From: a virus
Length of the DNA stretch: 25,288 nucleotides
IMG/VR virus record: IMGVR_UViG_3300042564_000273
Location: 1-25,288 of that record
Strand: one strand, 5' to 3'
Shown here in pieces: positions 6,894 to 13,579 of this stretch. Under the pieces are notes generated by a model, which saw nothing but the letters and a program-made list of their open reading frames with translations, had not been told where the DNA came from and searched no databases. A program made the translations under genes and the position numbers. Numbering within the stretch: position 1 is the first letter of the stretch; every line of letters starts with the position of its first letter.

Positions 6894-8349
6894 GATACTA
6901 ACCCTATTTATGATAATAGCTCTGTCCGTAAATGGGCAGGGCTTTATGTTTTCGTATACAGACCCATGTACACAAGAACTTAAATTTATTAATGCTGATA
7001 TGTCCAGTCCTATAGTAATAGCTTACTACGGACAAGTTAAAACTTTCTCTTATACAGAATTACAAGACGGAACATTTGACAATTGGATAAATAGTGTATA
7101 TTTGAAGTATAAAAATACATCACCCTGTCAAGGAGTTGGAGTAACTACAACTACAACTACCACAACAAATACAACTCTAAACATTGTAAGTAATGTAATG
7201 AACTTAGGGTCTATTTCAAATGTTGGTAGTGTAAACATAGATGTGGGATCTAGCACCTCTTCAGGGACTAACGTAGGAACAACAAACTCAAATAATAAAA
7301 CCAATGACAGCAGAACTAATTCTCGGAATCGTACTAGTGGCAGCTCTAGTAGTTCTAATTCTTCTAGCAGCTCGCCAGGAGAAACTGGAAGCAACAGCAA
7401 TGGAGGAAACCCACCAGAAAATCAAAGCGGGACTACAGACAACTCCGGCTCCAACCCCAATCCCGGAAGTGGTAGTGGCAGCGGAGAAGGTAATGGAGGA
7501 AGCAGTGGCTCCGGCTCCAGTGGAAGTTCCAGTGGTAGCGGAAGTAGTAGTGGAAGCTCCCAAGGAGGAAGTGGTGGCGGAGGTAAAACCGAAGAAAAAA
7601 CGCAAGTACAAGAAGAAAAGCCCACAGACCAACAAGTAGAAGATACTAAGACTGAGCAACAAAAGACTCAGTCTAGTAGCACTGCTAAGGCTGCTAATAA
7701 AGCCAAAGCTGAGGTTGCTAAACCAGCAATCTTAGTTACAGGTGATTTAGTTGGTATACAAACAAAATCTGACGGAGCTCAGGATGCAAGGGGTACTATG
7801 TCCTTTACAAGAGTAAAAGGAGATGGTACTTCTTCTCTTGGGTTTTCAGCTGATTATATGCTTAATGCTAAGATCGGTAATATCTCCTGTGTCCGTTCAT
7901 GGATAGGAGCAAATAAAAAAGGTAACAAACACATCAGTGTTGTATCAGATGGTATAAGTCTGATGCCTAAAGCCTTCTCTAACACAGCTCTGTTTGTTAG
8001 AGTAAATTCAGTAAAGAACTTTACAGCACTCTATGGAGCAGCTGGTACCTATGGTAAACTATACGGAGAAACAATGATCTCTACAATTGCTATAGGTGGA
8101 TTTATGTATAAGGGTAAACTTACTAAAAGTATAGATGCTACAATTATAGCAGCCGGAATCTACTCTCCCTATACCAAGTATTTTACAGAGTCTATATTTA
8201 AATCTAAGCCCATTGTAATTCCTTTCTTTAACTTTACCTATAAGATGACCAAGACTTTTGGCTTAGGTATTACAGGAGGAGGAACTTATGTGGCAGGACA
8301 AGACATCCTGAACTTTCAAATTTTAATGGGAGCTAAGTTACTGATATGA
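6877..8349 (+). CDS. Exported protein with Gly/Ser-rich linker and barrel-like C-terminal domain
   Basis: A 490-residue protein starting at GTG 6877, because a start at the later ATG (6910) would remove the basic n-region. The signal peptide reads MYLQTKILTLFMIIALSVNG, then Gln21. A short domain to about residue 85 has two Cys (DPCTQEL and SPCQG) and may be disulphide-bonded. Thr/Ser/Asn- and then Gly/Ser-rich sequence of extreme low complexity follows (about 90-235), then a charged Gln/Glu/Lys segment and an Ala/Lys stretch (to about 275). The C-terminal 215 residues are beta-rich with alternating hydrophobic strands and many Gly, ending ILMGAKLLI, as in outer-membrane beta-barrels. No family recognised. 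A different gene is encoded in the +1 frame inside the linker (7304-7639). The stop overlaps the next start (ATGA). Confidence 0.8.
   Translation: MYLQTKILTLFMIIALSVNGQGFMFSYTDPCTQELKFINADMSSPIVIAYYGQVKTFSYTELQDGTFDNWINSVYLKYKNTSPCQGVGVTTTTTTTTNTTLNIVSNVMNLGSISNVGSVNIDVGSSTSSGTNVGTTNSNNKTNDSRTNSRNRTSGSSSSSNSSSSSPGETGSNSNGGNPPENQSGTTDNSGSNPNPGSGSGSGEGNGGSSGSGSSGSSSGSGSSSGSSQGGSGGGGKTEEKTQVQEEKPTDQQVEDTKTEQQKTQSSSTAKAANKAKAEVAKPAILVTGDLVGIQTKSDGAQDARGTMSFTRVKGDGTSSLGFSADYMLNAKIGNISCVRSWIGANKKGNKHISVVSDGISLMPKAFSNTALFVRVNSVKNFTALYGAAGTYGKLYGETMISTIAIGGFMYKGKLTKSIDATIIAAGIYSPYTKYFTESIFKSKPIVIPFFNFTYKMTKTFGLGITGGGTYVAGQDILNFQILMGAKLLI
7304..7639 (+). CDS. Nested (overprinted) gene: one-helix membrane protein with Pro/Ala/Val-rich arm and basic tail
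   Basis: An ATG-started reading frame of 111 codons lies wholly inside the linker of the exported protein gene, in the +1 frame. The product looks like a real protein: a single strongly hydrophobic helix (residues about 5-22, ELILGIVLVAALVVLILL), a short charged helix (ARQEKLEATAMEETHQKIK), a Pro/Ala/Val/Glu-rich extended arm (TPAPTPIPEVVV, APAPVEVPVVAEVV) and a very basic end (KPKKKRKYKKK). This is the layout of TonB-like or inner-membrane spanin-like proteins, which reach across the periplasm. Phage lysis genes are known to nest this way (Rz/Rz1 of lambda). The Gly/Ser bias of the outer frame could itself generate Val/Ala/Glu codons, so the frame might be a shadow, but a clean membrane helix at the very start argues against that. 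Confidence 0.55.
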   Translation: MTAELILGIVLVAALVVLILLAARQEKLEATAMEETHQKIKAGLQTTPAPTPIPEVVVAAEKVMEEAVAPAPVEVPVVAEVVVEAPKEEVVAEVKPKKKRKYKKKSPQTNK

Positions 8350-9542
8350 GATGGATTATTGTTTTATTCTTTCTTACAGAGTCTCTGAGTGCACAGTTTA
8401 ATTACTCCGGGTATCTTTATAACGCAAATGGTTCTGGTGCTTCTAACGTAGCTGTAAAACTATTTAAGAGTACCGCAGGAGCAACTACAAAGACAGGTAC
8501 CCTAACTAAGATAACTTCTGGTATTCCTTCTGATAGAGGAAGAGGGGTTTCTGTTTTACATTCTACTCTTAACACAGATGAGAAATCAGTTGCTGTAACT
8601 ATTCCTTTCACGGTAAGTTATGCAGGTACAAATTATACAAGTGGTCACGTTAACTCTAACTCTTGGTTTTGTTTTGGGACAACCTCTAGCTCTGGATATA
8701 ACGGAAGTGCTACTAGTCCTAATCAACCTACTATCCATATAGGTTCAGTTAATAACAGTTCTACAGATAATAATGTTTCTTATGTTTCAACTGAAGCTTA
8801 TACAGATGGAACTTATGGAGATGTATTTAGAGTCAGGTATGAAGGTAACTGTAAATACAATCAGACAGGAATCAACTATGTTTGGGATTTGTACTTTATT
8901 AAAAACCAAACCTCAAAACAGATAGTAGTTTGGAGAACATTTACAGCTGATGGTTCAAACCAAGAACAAATGGGTATATCAACAGGTAGTGCTTGGTTAG
9001 CAAGTACTTTAGTTACTGCTGGTACTTTTGCTAGTACTACTTGGGAAATAACTTCAACCTCAACTACAACAACCTCGTCTAGCTCTTTAGATGCTACAGC
9101 ATATACTAACTCGTCAGGATATTATTCTTTTTCAAGAACTACAGTAGCAGGAGATCAATTTACAATTCAGGTAGATGCTCCAACTAGAGTACAAGCCTAT
9201 ACTACTACAGATATACAAAGTGTCTCTAATATTATTTTAGGAAAGATTGTAGCTAATGGTTTATCCTATCACATATTTGATGTAAATGATGACGGAAGAA
9301 TAAATATAGCAGACAAGTACTACGTAGCTGCTAGGAAAGCAGGAAGATTTAGTAAGTGGAGAATAGCTCCGGATGTAAGAATCTTTACTTTAGCTCAGTA
9401 CAATGCAATAGTGTCCTCTAAAGTGAACACACGTGTAACTTACCCCGGTATTAGCACGTATACAACTTCTACTTTAACTAGTGGAGGAACTCTTAATTTA
9501 TATATAATAGCTCCTGGATATTCTGGAGCAGTAACTTACTAA
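8346..9542 (+). CDS. Exported adhesin-like protein with dockerin-like module
   Basis: A 398-residue protein with a signal peptide (MRWIIVLFFLTESLSA, then Gln17). Residues 18-50 begin a carboxypeptidase-regulatory-like beta domain (SGYLYNANGSGASNVAVKLF) that seems to resume at about 250 (AYTNSSGYYSFSRTTVAGDQ), with a beta-rich Ser/Thr-laden domain between them (about 60-235). A dockerin-like module follows (about 285-335: TTDIQSVSNIILGK, then DVNDDGRINIADKYYVAARK), continuing AGRFSKW...DVRIFTLAQYNAI as in the gene at 3628. The DxNxDG loop suggests calcium binding. Unlike that gene it lacks a T9SS sorting domain, ending GYSGAVTY, so its export route beyond the periplasm is unclear. It could instead be a partner of the cohesin-like domains. 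Function unknown. Confidence 0.75.
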   Translation: MRWIIVLFFLTESLSAQFNYSGYLYNANGSGASNVAVKLFKSTAGATTKTGTLTKITSGIPSDRGRGVSVLHSTLNTDEKSVAVTIPFTVSYAGTNYTSGHVNSNSWFCFGTTSSSGYNGSATSPNQPTIHIGSVNNSSTDNNVSYVSTEAYTDGTYGDVFRVRYEGNCKYNQTGINYVWDLYFIKNQTSKQIVVWRTFTADGSNQEQMGISTGSAWLASTLVTAGTFASTTWEITSTSTTTTSSSSLDATAYTNSSGYYSFSRTTVAGDQFTIQVDAPTRVQAYTTTDIQSVSNIILGKIVANGLSYHIFDVNDDGRINIADKYYVAARKAGRFSKWRIAPDVRIFTLAQYNAIVSSKVNTRVTYPGISTYTTSTLTSGGTLNLYIIAPGYSGAVTY

Positions 9543-9544
9543 CC

Positions 9545-9988
9545 ATGAAAAAATTATTTATACTAACGTTCATTGTCACTATGGTGACTTCTCTGAGTGC
9601 TCAATGCTACAAAGTTGACACTGTTTCTAACACTGCTACTGTAAAGTATTTACTAGACAGACCTGTAGAGTTTGGTGCTAAAGCTACACTGGAAGAGTTA
9701 ATCTCTGATAAGTATAGTCTATGTGATTCCGGAAGTATTGTATCTGGAGAAATCGTATCTGTTGCAATGCCGGAACAATTACTAAACATTGTAGGACTAC
9801 AGTTCTTAAAGAGACAGTATATCATTACAACTAAGGTTGTTATCAATGGTAAAAGCTATATGGGTACTGCTACTAAGACAATGTTTGTAAATGCCATGTT
9901 TGTAGAGGTAGCCGGTATACCTCATAACAAGAAGGTTTTTTACAAGACCATGCAGCAATCCCTGAAAAATGCTGTAAATTATATATAA
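9545..9988 (+). CDS. Small exported protein of unknown function
   Basis: A 147-residue protein with a signal peptide (MKKLFILTFIVTMVTSLSA, then Gln20-Cys21). Because Cys follows the Gln, the cleavage could be by signal peptidase I; the LSAQC sequence is not a good lipobox. The mature protein looks like a compact alpha/beta fold with several strands (RQYIITTKVVINGKSYMG) and a C-terminal helix (KKVFYKTMQQSLKNAVNYI), plus a second Cys (LCDSG). It starts two bases after the previous stop and closes the run of exported genes. No family recognised. The fold layout vaguely recalls small envelope-assembly proteins, but this is not enough for a call. Confidence 0.65.
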   Translation: MKKLFILTFIVTMVTSLSAQCYKVDTVSNTATVKYLLDRPVEFGAKATLEELISDKYSLCDSGSIVSGEIVSVAMPEQLLNIVGLQFLKRQYIITTKVVINGKSYMGTATKTMFVNAMFVEVAGIPHNKKVFYKTMQQSLKNAVNYI

Positions 9989-9999
9989 GGGATTAAGTA

Positions 10000-11355
10000 A
10001 TGTTAAAACTAGACGTACTAGCTGCAGAATTAAATCTTTGGGCCAATGAAACTGAACAGATTTACCGGGCCACCAAAGAAATTAAATATAGAAGAGATAC
10101 AACTCATCTAAGGTATCTTGCTGCTACACTAAATCAGTCTAGTTTACCAGTAGCTGGTGTTACTCAAATTATTGCGGGTACTAATATTACTATATCACCC
10201 ACAAGTGGTTTAGGAGCAGTAACAATCAACGCCTCTAATATTTCTGCTAATGGATTACCTGCTGGTGGTACAACCGGTCAGATATTAGCTAAAATAGATA
10301 ATACTAACTATAATGCTGAGTGGATAGATAATTATGCTACTTGGACTTCACAGTTAAAACATGAAGTAAAAGCTGGTCAAGCTATTAATAAAGGTCAAGC
10401 AGTTTATGTATCTAGTGCTGATGGAACTAACATGATAGTTTCTAAAGCTTCTAATATTTCAGAAGCTACATCTAGTAAAACAATGGGTTTATTAGCCCAG
10501 AACTTAGCTATAAATGGTAAAGGATTTGTTATTACTGAAGGTCTATTAGCCGGATTAAATACTAATTCAGCTAATGCAGGTGATCCTGTATGGTTAGGAG
10601 CAAATGGGGATTTAATTTATGGTCTTTTAAACAAACCATATGCCCCACTTCATTTAGTATTCATTGGTATAGTAACTAGATCAAATACTAACAATGGTGA
10701 AATCTTTGTAAAAGTACAGAATGGTTTTGAGTTAGATGAATTACATAATGTAGATGCTAGAAATCCCAACAACAATGATGGTATTTTCTACAACAGCACC
10801 ACACAGCTGTGGGAGCACAAACAAATCTCAGCTGTATATTCTACTCCAACGCTCGCACAGGTCACCACAGCGGGTAACACAACCACGAATGCTATTACTG
10901 TTGGTAGTTTAAATGTAGGGGGAGTAATAAATACTGCTGCTACTTACACTAACTGCGGATTAAATGCTCCTGTAAATGTAACAACTAATGGTACAGAAAT
11001 TATTGGATTTACTGCTAAGTTAGATCCTAATGGTTGGTGGAATCCAGGTACTAAAAAATGGAGTCCTACAATACCCGGATATTACTATGTAGTATTACAA
11101 GTAAGATGGGATATTGGTACACTAGGAAATCAGATTAATATTCAGATTCTTAGAAATACAAATACAGTAGCTATTGCTCAAGACTTACTTCCTACTAATA
11201 CAGGACTTACTCAGACTACTAATGCTATTCTTTATATGAATGGTAGTACTGATTACTTAGAGTTTTCAGGATTTACCTCTAGTACTAGTGGAGAATTTAT
11301 CTTTGGAGAACCAATGGGTAACTGGACTTTCTTTAATGCTTTTAGAATTAATTAA
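10000..11355 (+). CDS. Tail-fibre or receptor-binding-like protein with C1q/TNF-like C-terminus
   Basis: A 451-residue protein without a signal peptide. An N-terminal helix (MLKLDVLAAELNLWANETEQ) may be the virion attachment part. Beta-rich repeats follow: IIAGTNITISPTSGLGAVTI, then GGTTGQILAKIDNTNYNAEW (about 88-107), a sequence type common in phage fibre proteins, then a middle domain (KAGQAINKGQAVYVSSADG) and LDELHNVDARNPNNNDGIFY. The last about 130 residues have a jelly-roll-like strand pattern with aromatic residues (FTAKLDPNGWWNPG, PGYYYVVLQVRWD, WTFFNAFRIN) as in C1q/TNF-like fibre tips. Likely role: host recognition at the tail end. A GC-richer patch around 10765-10895 suggests a recombination joint. 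Confidence 0.7.
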   Translation: MLKLDVLAAELNLWANETEQIYRATKEIKYRRDTTHLRYLAATLNQSSLPVAGVTQIIAGTNITISPTSGLGAVTINASNISANGLPAGGTTGQILAKIDNTNYNAEWIDNYATWTSQLKHEVKAGQAINKGQAVYVSSADGTNMIVSKASNISEATSSKTMGLLAQNLAINGKGFVITEGLLAGLNTNSANAGDPVWLGANGDLIYGLLNKPYAPLHLVFIGIVTRSNTNNGEIFVKVQNGFELDELHNVDARNPNNNDGIFYNSTTQLWEHKQISAVYSTPTLAQVTTAGNTTTNAITVGSLNVGGVINTAATYTNCGLNAPVNVTTNGTEIIGFTAKLDPNGWWNPGTKKWSPTIPGYYYVVLQVRWDIGTLGNQINIQILRNTNTVAIAQDLLPTNTGLTQTTNAILYMNGSTDYLEFSGFTSSTSGEFIFGEPMGNWTFFNAFRIN

Positions 11356-11378
11356 TATTAATTAATTATATTATATAT

Positions 11379-11519
11379 ATGGCAGCAGCAAAAAAAGGTG
11401 GTAACAGCATGGCTAAGAGCCTAGCACCTAAAAATACAAACAAGAAGAAGGGAAAAGCTCACAAGTCTGTAGGACCTAAAGCTACTCCTGAATCAAAATA
11501 TCGTGGTCAAGGTAGATAA
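11379..11519 (+). CDS. Tiny lysine-rich basic protein
   Basis: A 46-codon frame with an ATG at 11379 and TAA at 11517-11519 fills the gap between the tail-fibre-like gene and dCTP deaminase. The product is strongly basic (MAAAKKGGNSMAKSL, then KNTNKKKGKAHK, ending KYRGQGR) with 11 Lys and no acidic residue except one Glu. Codon use matches the neighbours, and an AT-rich leader lies directly in front (11355-11378). Basic proteins of this size may bind nucleic acid or be packaged in virions, but nothing here proves either role. Confidence 0.65.
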   Translation: MAAAKKGGNSMAKSLAPKNTNKKKGKAHKSVGPKATPESKYRGQGR

Positions 11520-11539
11520 TAATTACTATCTTTGTCATT

Positions 11540-12073
11540 ATGGTATTAGCAGATTCTGAAATCTTATTGGAACACGAGAGAGGTATGATTATTATCTCTC
11601 CTTTTAAACAAGAGTATTTAAATCCAAACTCTGTAGATTTAACTTTAAACCCTAAATGTAAAATATATACGGGTAACATATTAGACTGCAGACAACCTAA
11701 TCCTGTAGAGGAATTTGATATTCCTGAAGAGGGTTATGTGTTACAGCCAGGTGAATTATATCTTTACTCATGCAATGAAACTATTGGAGTAAAGGAAGAT
11801 ATCTGTGCTACAGTTATGGGTAAATCTAGTTTAGGTAGATTAGGTTTAGATATTCATATCTGTGCAGGATTTATTGATTCAGGATTTGTAGGATCTCTAG
11901 TATTAGAGATGCGTGTGGTAAAACCATTACGTATTTATCCTAACATGAAGATCTGTCAAATCAAGTTTGAACGTGTAGCTGGTAAAATTCTCCAGACTTA
12001 TGACAAAAAACCAGGAAGCAAATACCACGGACAATCAGGAGTGCAAGAGTCTCTCATGCATAAAAACTTCTGA
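11540..12073 (+). CDS. dcd: dCTP deaminase (possibly also dUTP-hydrolysing)
   Basis: A 177-residue protein of the Dcd/dUTPase trimer family. Visible signatures: NSVDLTL (residues 30-36), GKSSLGRLGL (94-103), HICAGFIDSGFVGSLVLEM (106-124) with the catalytic Glu at about 123, and the C-terminal lid YHGQSGVQES (162-171). It converts dCTP to dUTP in the cytoplasm, feeding dTTP synthesis during phage replication; some family members also hydrolyse dUTP to dUMP. Length is usual for the family and all key motifs are present, so it is probably active. A small zinc-ribbon gene overlaps its 3' end by up to 74 nt in another frame, and PhoH follows. Confidence 0.92.
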   Translation: MVLADSEILLEHERGMIIISPFKQEYLNPNSVDLTLNPKCKIYTGNILDCRQPNPVEEFDIPEEGYVLQPGELYLYSCNETIGVKEDICATVMGKSSLGRLGLDIHICAGFIDSGFVGSLVLEMRVVKPLRIYPNMKICQIKFERVAGKILQTYDKKPGSKYHGQSGVQESLMHKNF

Positions 12074-12185
12074 TTATTGTGTATTTTGTAATAGTAGGGT
12101 AGAGTATATTTTTGTACATGGTCACTATCAGTGCCCAGTATGTAAACAAAATGCTATACCTTGCTGTAACGGAGAACAAGCATGA
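12000..12185 (+). CDS. Small zinc-ribbon protein
   Basis: A frame of 61 codons. The C-terminal half has a clear four-cysteine zinc-ribbon pattern, CVFC (about 27-30) and CPVC (about 46-49), followed by a CC pair (PCCNGEQA). The only ATG in frame is at 12000, deep inside dcd, so the N-terminal 20-25 residues may be just dcd sequence read in another frame. A non-ATG start nearer 12070 cannot be chosen from the sequence. The stop overlaps the PhoH start by 4 nt (ATGA), supporting real translation and coupling. Such ribbons bind nucleic acids or proteins. Function unknown. Confidence 0.55.
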   Translation: MTKNQEANTTDNQECKSLSCIKTSDYCVFCNSRVEYIFVHGHYQCPVCKQNAIPCCNGEQA

Positions 12186-12868
12186 CATCAAATTCACATG
12201 AAGATGAGGTCTTCAAAGCAAAAAGAAGGCCCAAGAATCCCATTAAGTTTCAAATAAGCTTAAATGAGGAACAGAAAAGAGCTAAGTCTCTAATTCTAGA
12301 CAATCCAATAACTGTATTAAAAGGTATGGCAGGCTCAGGTAAAACACTTGTAGCCTGTCAAGTTGCCTTAGATATGTTATTTAACAAAGAGGTTGACAAG
12401 ATTATTATTACTAGACCTACTGTATCTAAAGAAGATATAGGATTCTTACCCGGAGACATTAAAGAAAAAATGGACCCCTGGTTAGCGCCTATTTATCACA
12501 ATCTATATGGTCTCTATAACAAAGAGAAGATAGATAAAGAGATAGAGTTTGGTAATATTGAGATTGTACCCTTTGCATTTGTAAGAGGTAGGACGTTTGT
12601 AAATAGCTTCATCATTGTAGATGAGGCCCAGAACGTTACACACTCTCAGATGGAGGCTATTCTAGGTAGATTAGGTAAAGAAAGTAAGATGGTAATCTGT
12701 GGTGATATTGCTCAGATAGATCTTAAAGATAAGAAGACATCTGGCTTTAGTTTCTTAGCACGTATAGAAGAACATGTTCAGGGATTTAAGGTCTTTGCTT
12801 TATTACAGAACCATAGACATACTATAGTTTCTCCTATACTAGAAGTATATAAGACCTTTAGTGATTAG
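12182..12868 (+). CDS. phoH: PhoH-like ATPase
   Basis: A 228-residue P-loop protein of the PhoH family. Walker A GMAGSGKT is at residues 48-55, the TRPT segment at about 77-80, EDIGFLPG at about 84-91, Walker B with IIVDEAQN at about 144-151, and a sensor-like ICGDIAQID further on. PhoH proteins are helicase-like ATPases linked to RNA metabolism and are frequent in phages; their exact job in infection is not settled. The length is typical of the core domain. This is the last plus-strand gene: its end overlaps the convergent minus-strand gene by 11 nt, and no terminator is visible between them. Confidence 0.9.
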   Translation: MTSNSHEDEVFKAKRRPKNPIKFQISLNEEQKRAKSLILDNPITVLKGMAGSGKTLVACQVALDMLFNKEVDKIIITRPTVSKEDIGFLPGDIKEKMDPWLAPIYHNLYGLYNKEKIDKEIEFGNIEIVPFAFVRGRTFVNSFIIVDEAQNVTHSQMEAILGRLGKESKMVICGDIAQIDLKDKKTSGFSFLARIEEHVQGFKVFALLQNHRHTIVSPILEVYKTFSD

Positions 12869-13496
12869 GATCATTATAGAAGAAGTAAGGACTATTACCA
12901 TAGGTCCTGTCTACATCTTCTGAGCTGTAATCCTCAGCATTAATTTTTAACTTAGGTATATTGTCCTTATCATAAGGAACAATAAAGTCCGGATTGTGCC
13001 ATCTAAGCAAGTTGTTTGGATGTGCACAGTAGTTACCGTCTTCTAACTGTATAAACTGGTAACACTTGGTGTCATTGTCTGTAGCATAACCTAAGTTAAG
13101 CTCATTTAGATCACCATAGTAATCATCTATAGTAAATAGATAATGGCCGGATCTCCACTTACCATCTCTACATAGTACATCTACTCTCTTATATTGTAAG
13201 AAAGCAAAGGTTGTTACTGATAAAAAGTTACTCTGACAATCCCAGGTCTGTAATAAACTTAATCTAGTCTCCTCATTATCAGAGAGTTTATCAAAGTCCG
13301 GTTTGTGTACAAAAGCAGAAAGGGGCTGCATCCAAAACACAGCCCCAAAACTACTTTGAAAGTGAAATAACAATGGCTTGTTTAATATACACTTTACACC
13401 AAACATATATCCTTCAGTAACACCATCACCGAGTCCTATATAAGAGTTCCTTATATAGCACTTTACTTGGGGTATATTTGCGTTTTGTGTGCTCAT
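12858..13496 (-). CDS. Conserved-looking phage protein of unknown function
   Basis: A 212-residue soluble protein, rich in aromatic residues and Asp/Asn, with a patterned C-terminus (RTYGNSPYFFYNDPNH). No motif or family is recognised. Segments such as DGKWRSGHYLFTIDDYYGDLNELNLGY look like folded alpha/beta structure with normal composition, so it is a real gene. It is the last gene of the minus-strand block and ends inside phoH. Its ATG follows at once after a T-run that closes a structured element (13503-13578). A perfect 7-bp GC-rich hairpin (GGGGCTG/CAGCCCC) lies within the coding sequence at 13322-13346. Confidence 0.8.
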   Translation of the reverse strand: MSTQNANIPQVKCYIRNSYIGLGDGVTEGYMFGVKCILNKPLLFHFQSSFGAVFWMQPLSAFVHKPDFDKLSDNEETRLSLLQTWDCQSNFLSVTTFAFLQYKRVDVLCRDGKWRSGHYLFTIDDYYGDLNELNLGYATDNDTKCYQFIQLEDGNYCAHPNNLLRWHNPDFIVPYDKDNIPKLKINAEDYSSEDVDRTYGNSPYFFYNDPNH

Positions 13497-13497
13497 T

Positions 13498-13578
13498 TAA
13501 AAACTAGGCAGGGCTTACATGACCTTAGCATTCCATCCTGATCAACGCCTACTACCAGAGGGTTAGTGGTTACCTAGT
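13498..13578 (-). other. Structured RNA candidate of tRNA-like length, ending in a T-run
   Basis: Read on the minus strand, the spacer forms a 76-nt unit closed by seven pairs, ACTAGGT (13578-13572) with GCCTAGT (13509-13503), the last pair being T-G. TTTTT follows (13502-13498). Inside, GCGTT can pair with AATGC, and CTA-A-CC can pair with GGTAG. The region is more GC-rich than its surroundings. A standard cloverleaf does not fit: no proper anticodon or T arm. It could be a terminator, a regulatory leader of the next gene, or a decayed tRNA-like element. Confidence 0.35.
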
Positions 13579-13579
13579 A

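Noticed and set aside
7128-7662. Minus-strand open frames opposite the Gly/Ser linker (7128-7400, 7288-7662, 7422-7625)
   Set aside because: They are Leu/Pro- or Thr/Ala-rich low-complexity translations of the repetitive linker read backwards, with no start context; only the plus-strand frame at 7304 has a protein-like layout.
13519-13566. 15-codon plus-strand micro-ORF (MTLAFHPDQRLLPEG)
   Set aside because: Too short to support, in a spacer transcribed from the other strand, and the bases are better explained by RNA structure.
13503-13578. A tRNA gene in the 13503-13578 spacer
   Set aside because: Length and closing stem fit, but no anticodon arm with a 7-nt loop and no T arm with TTC can be drawn on either strand.
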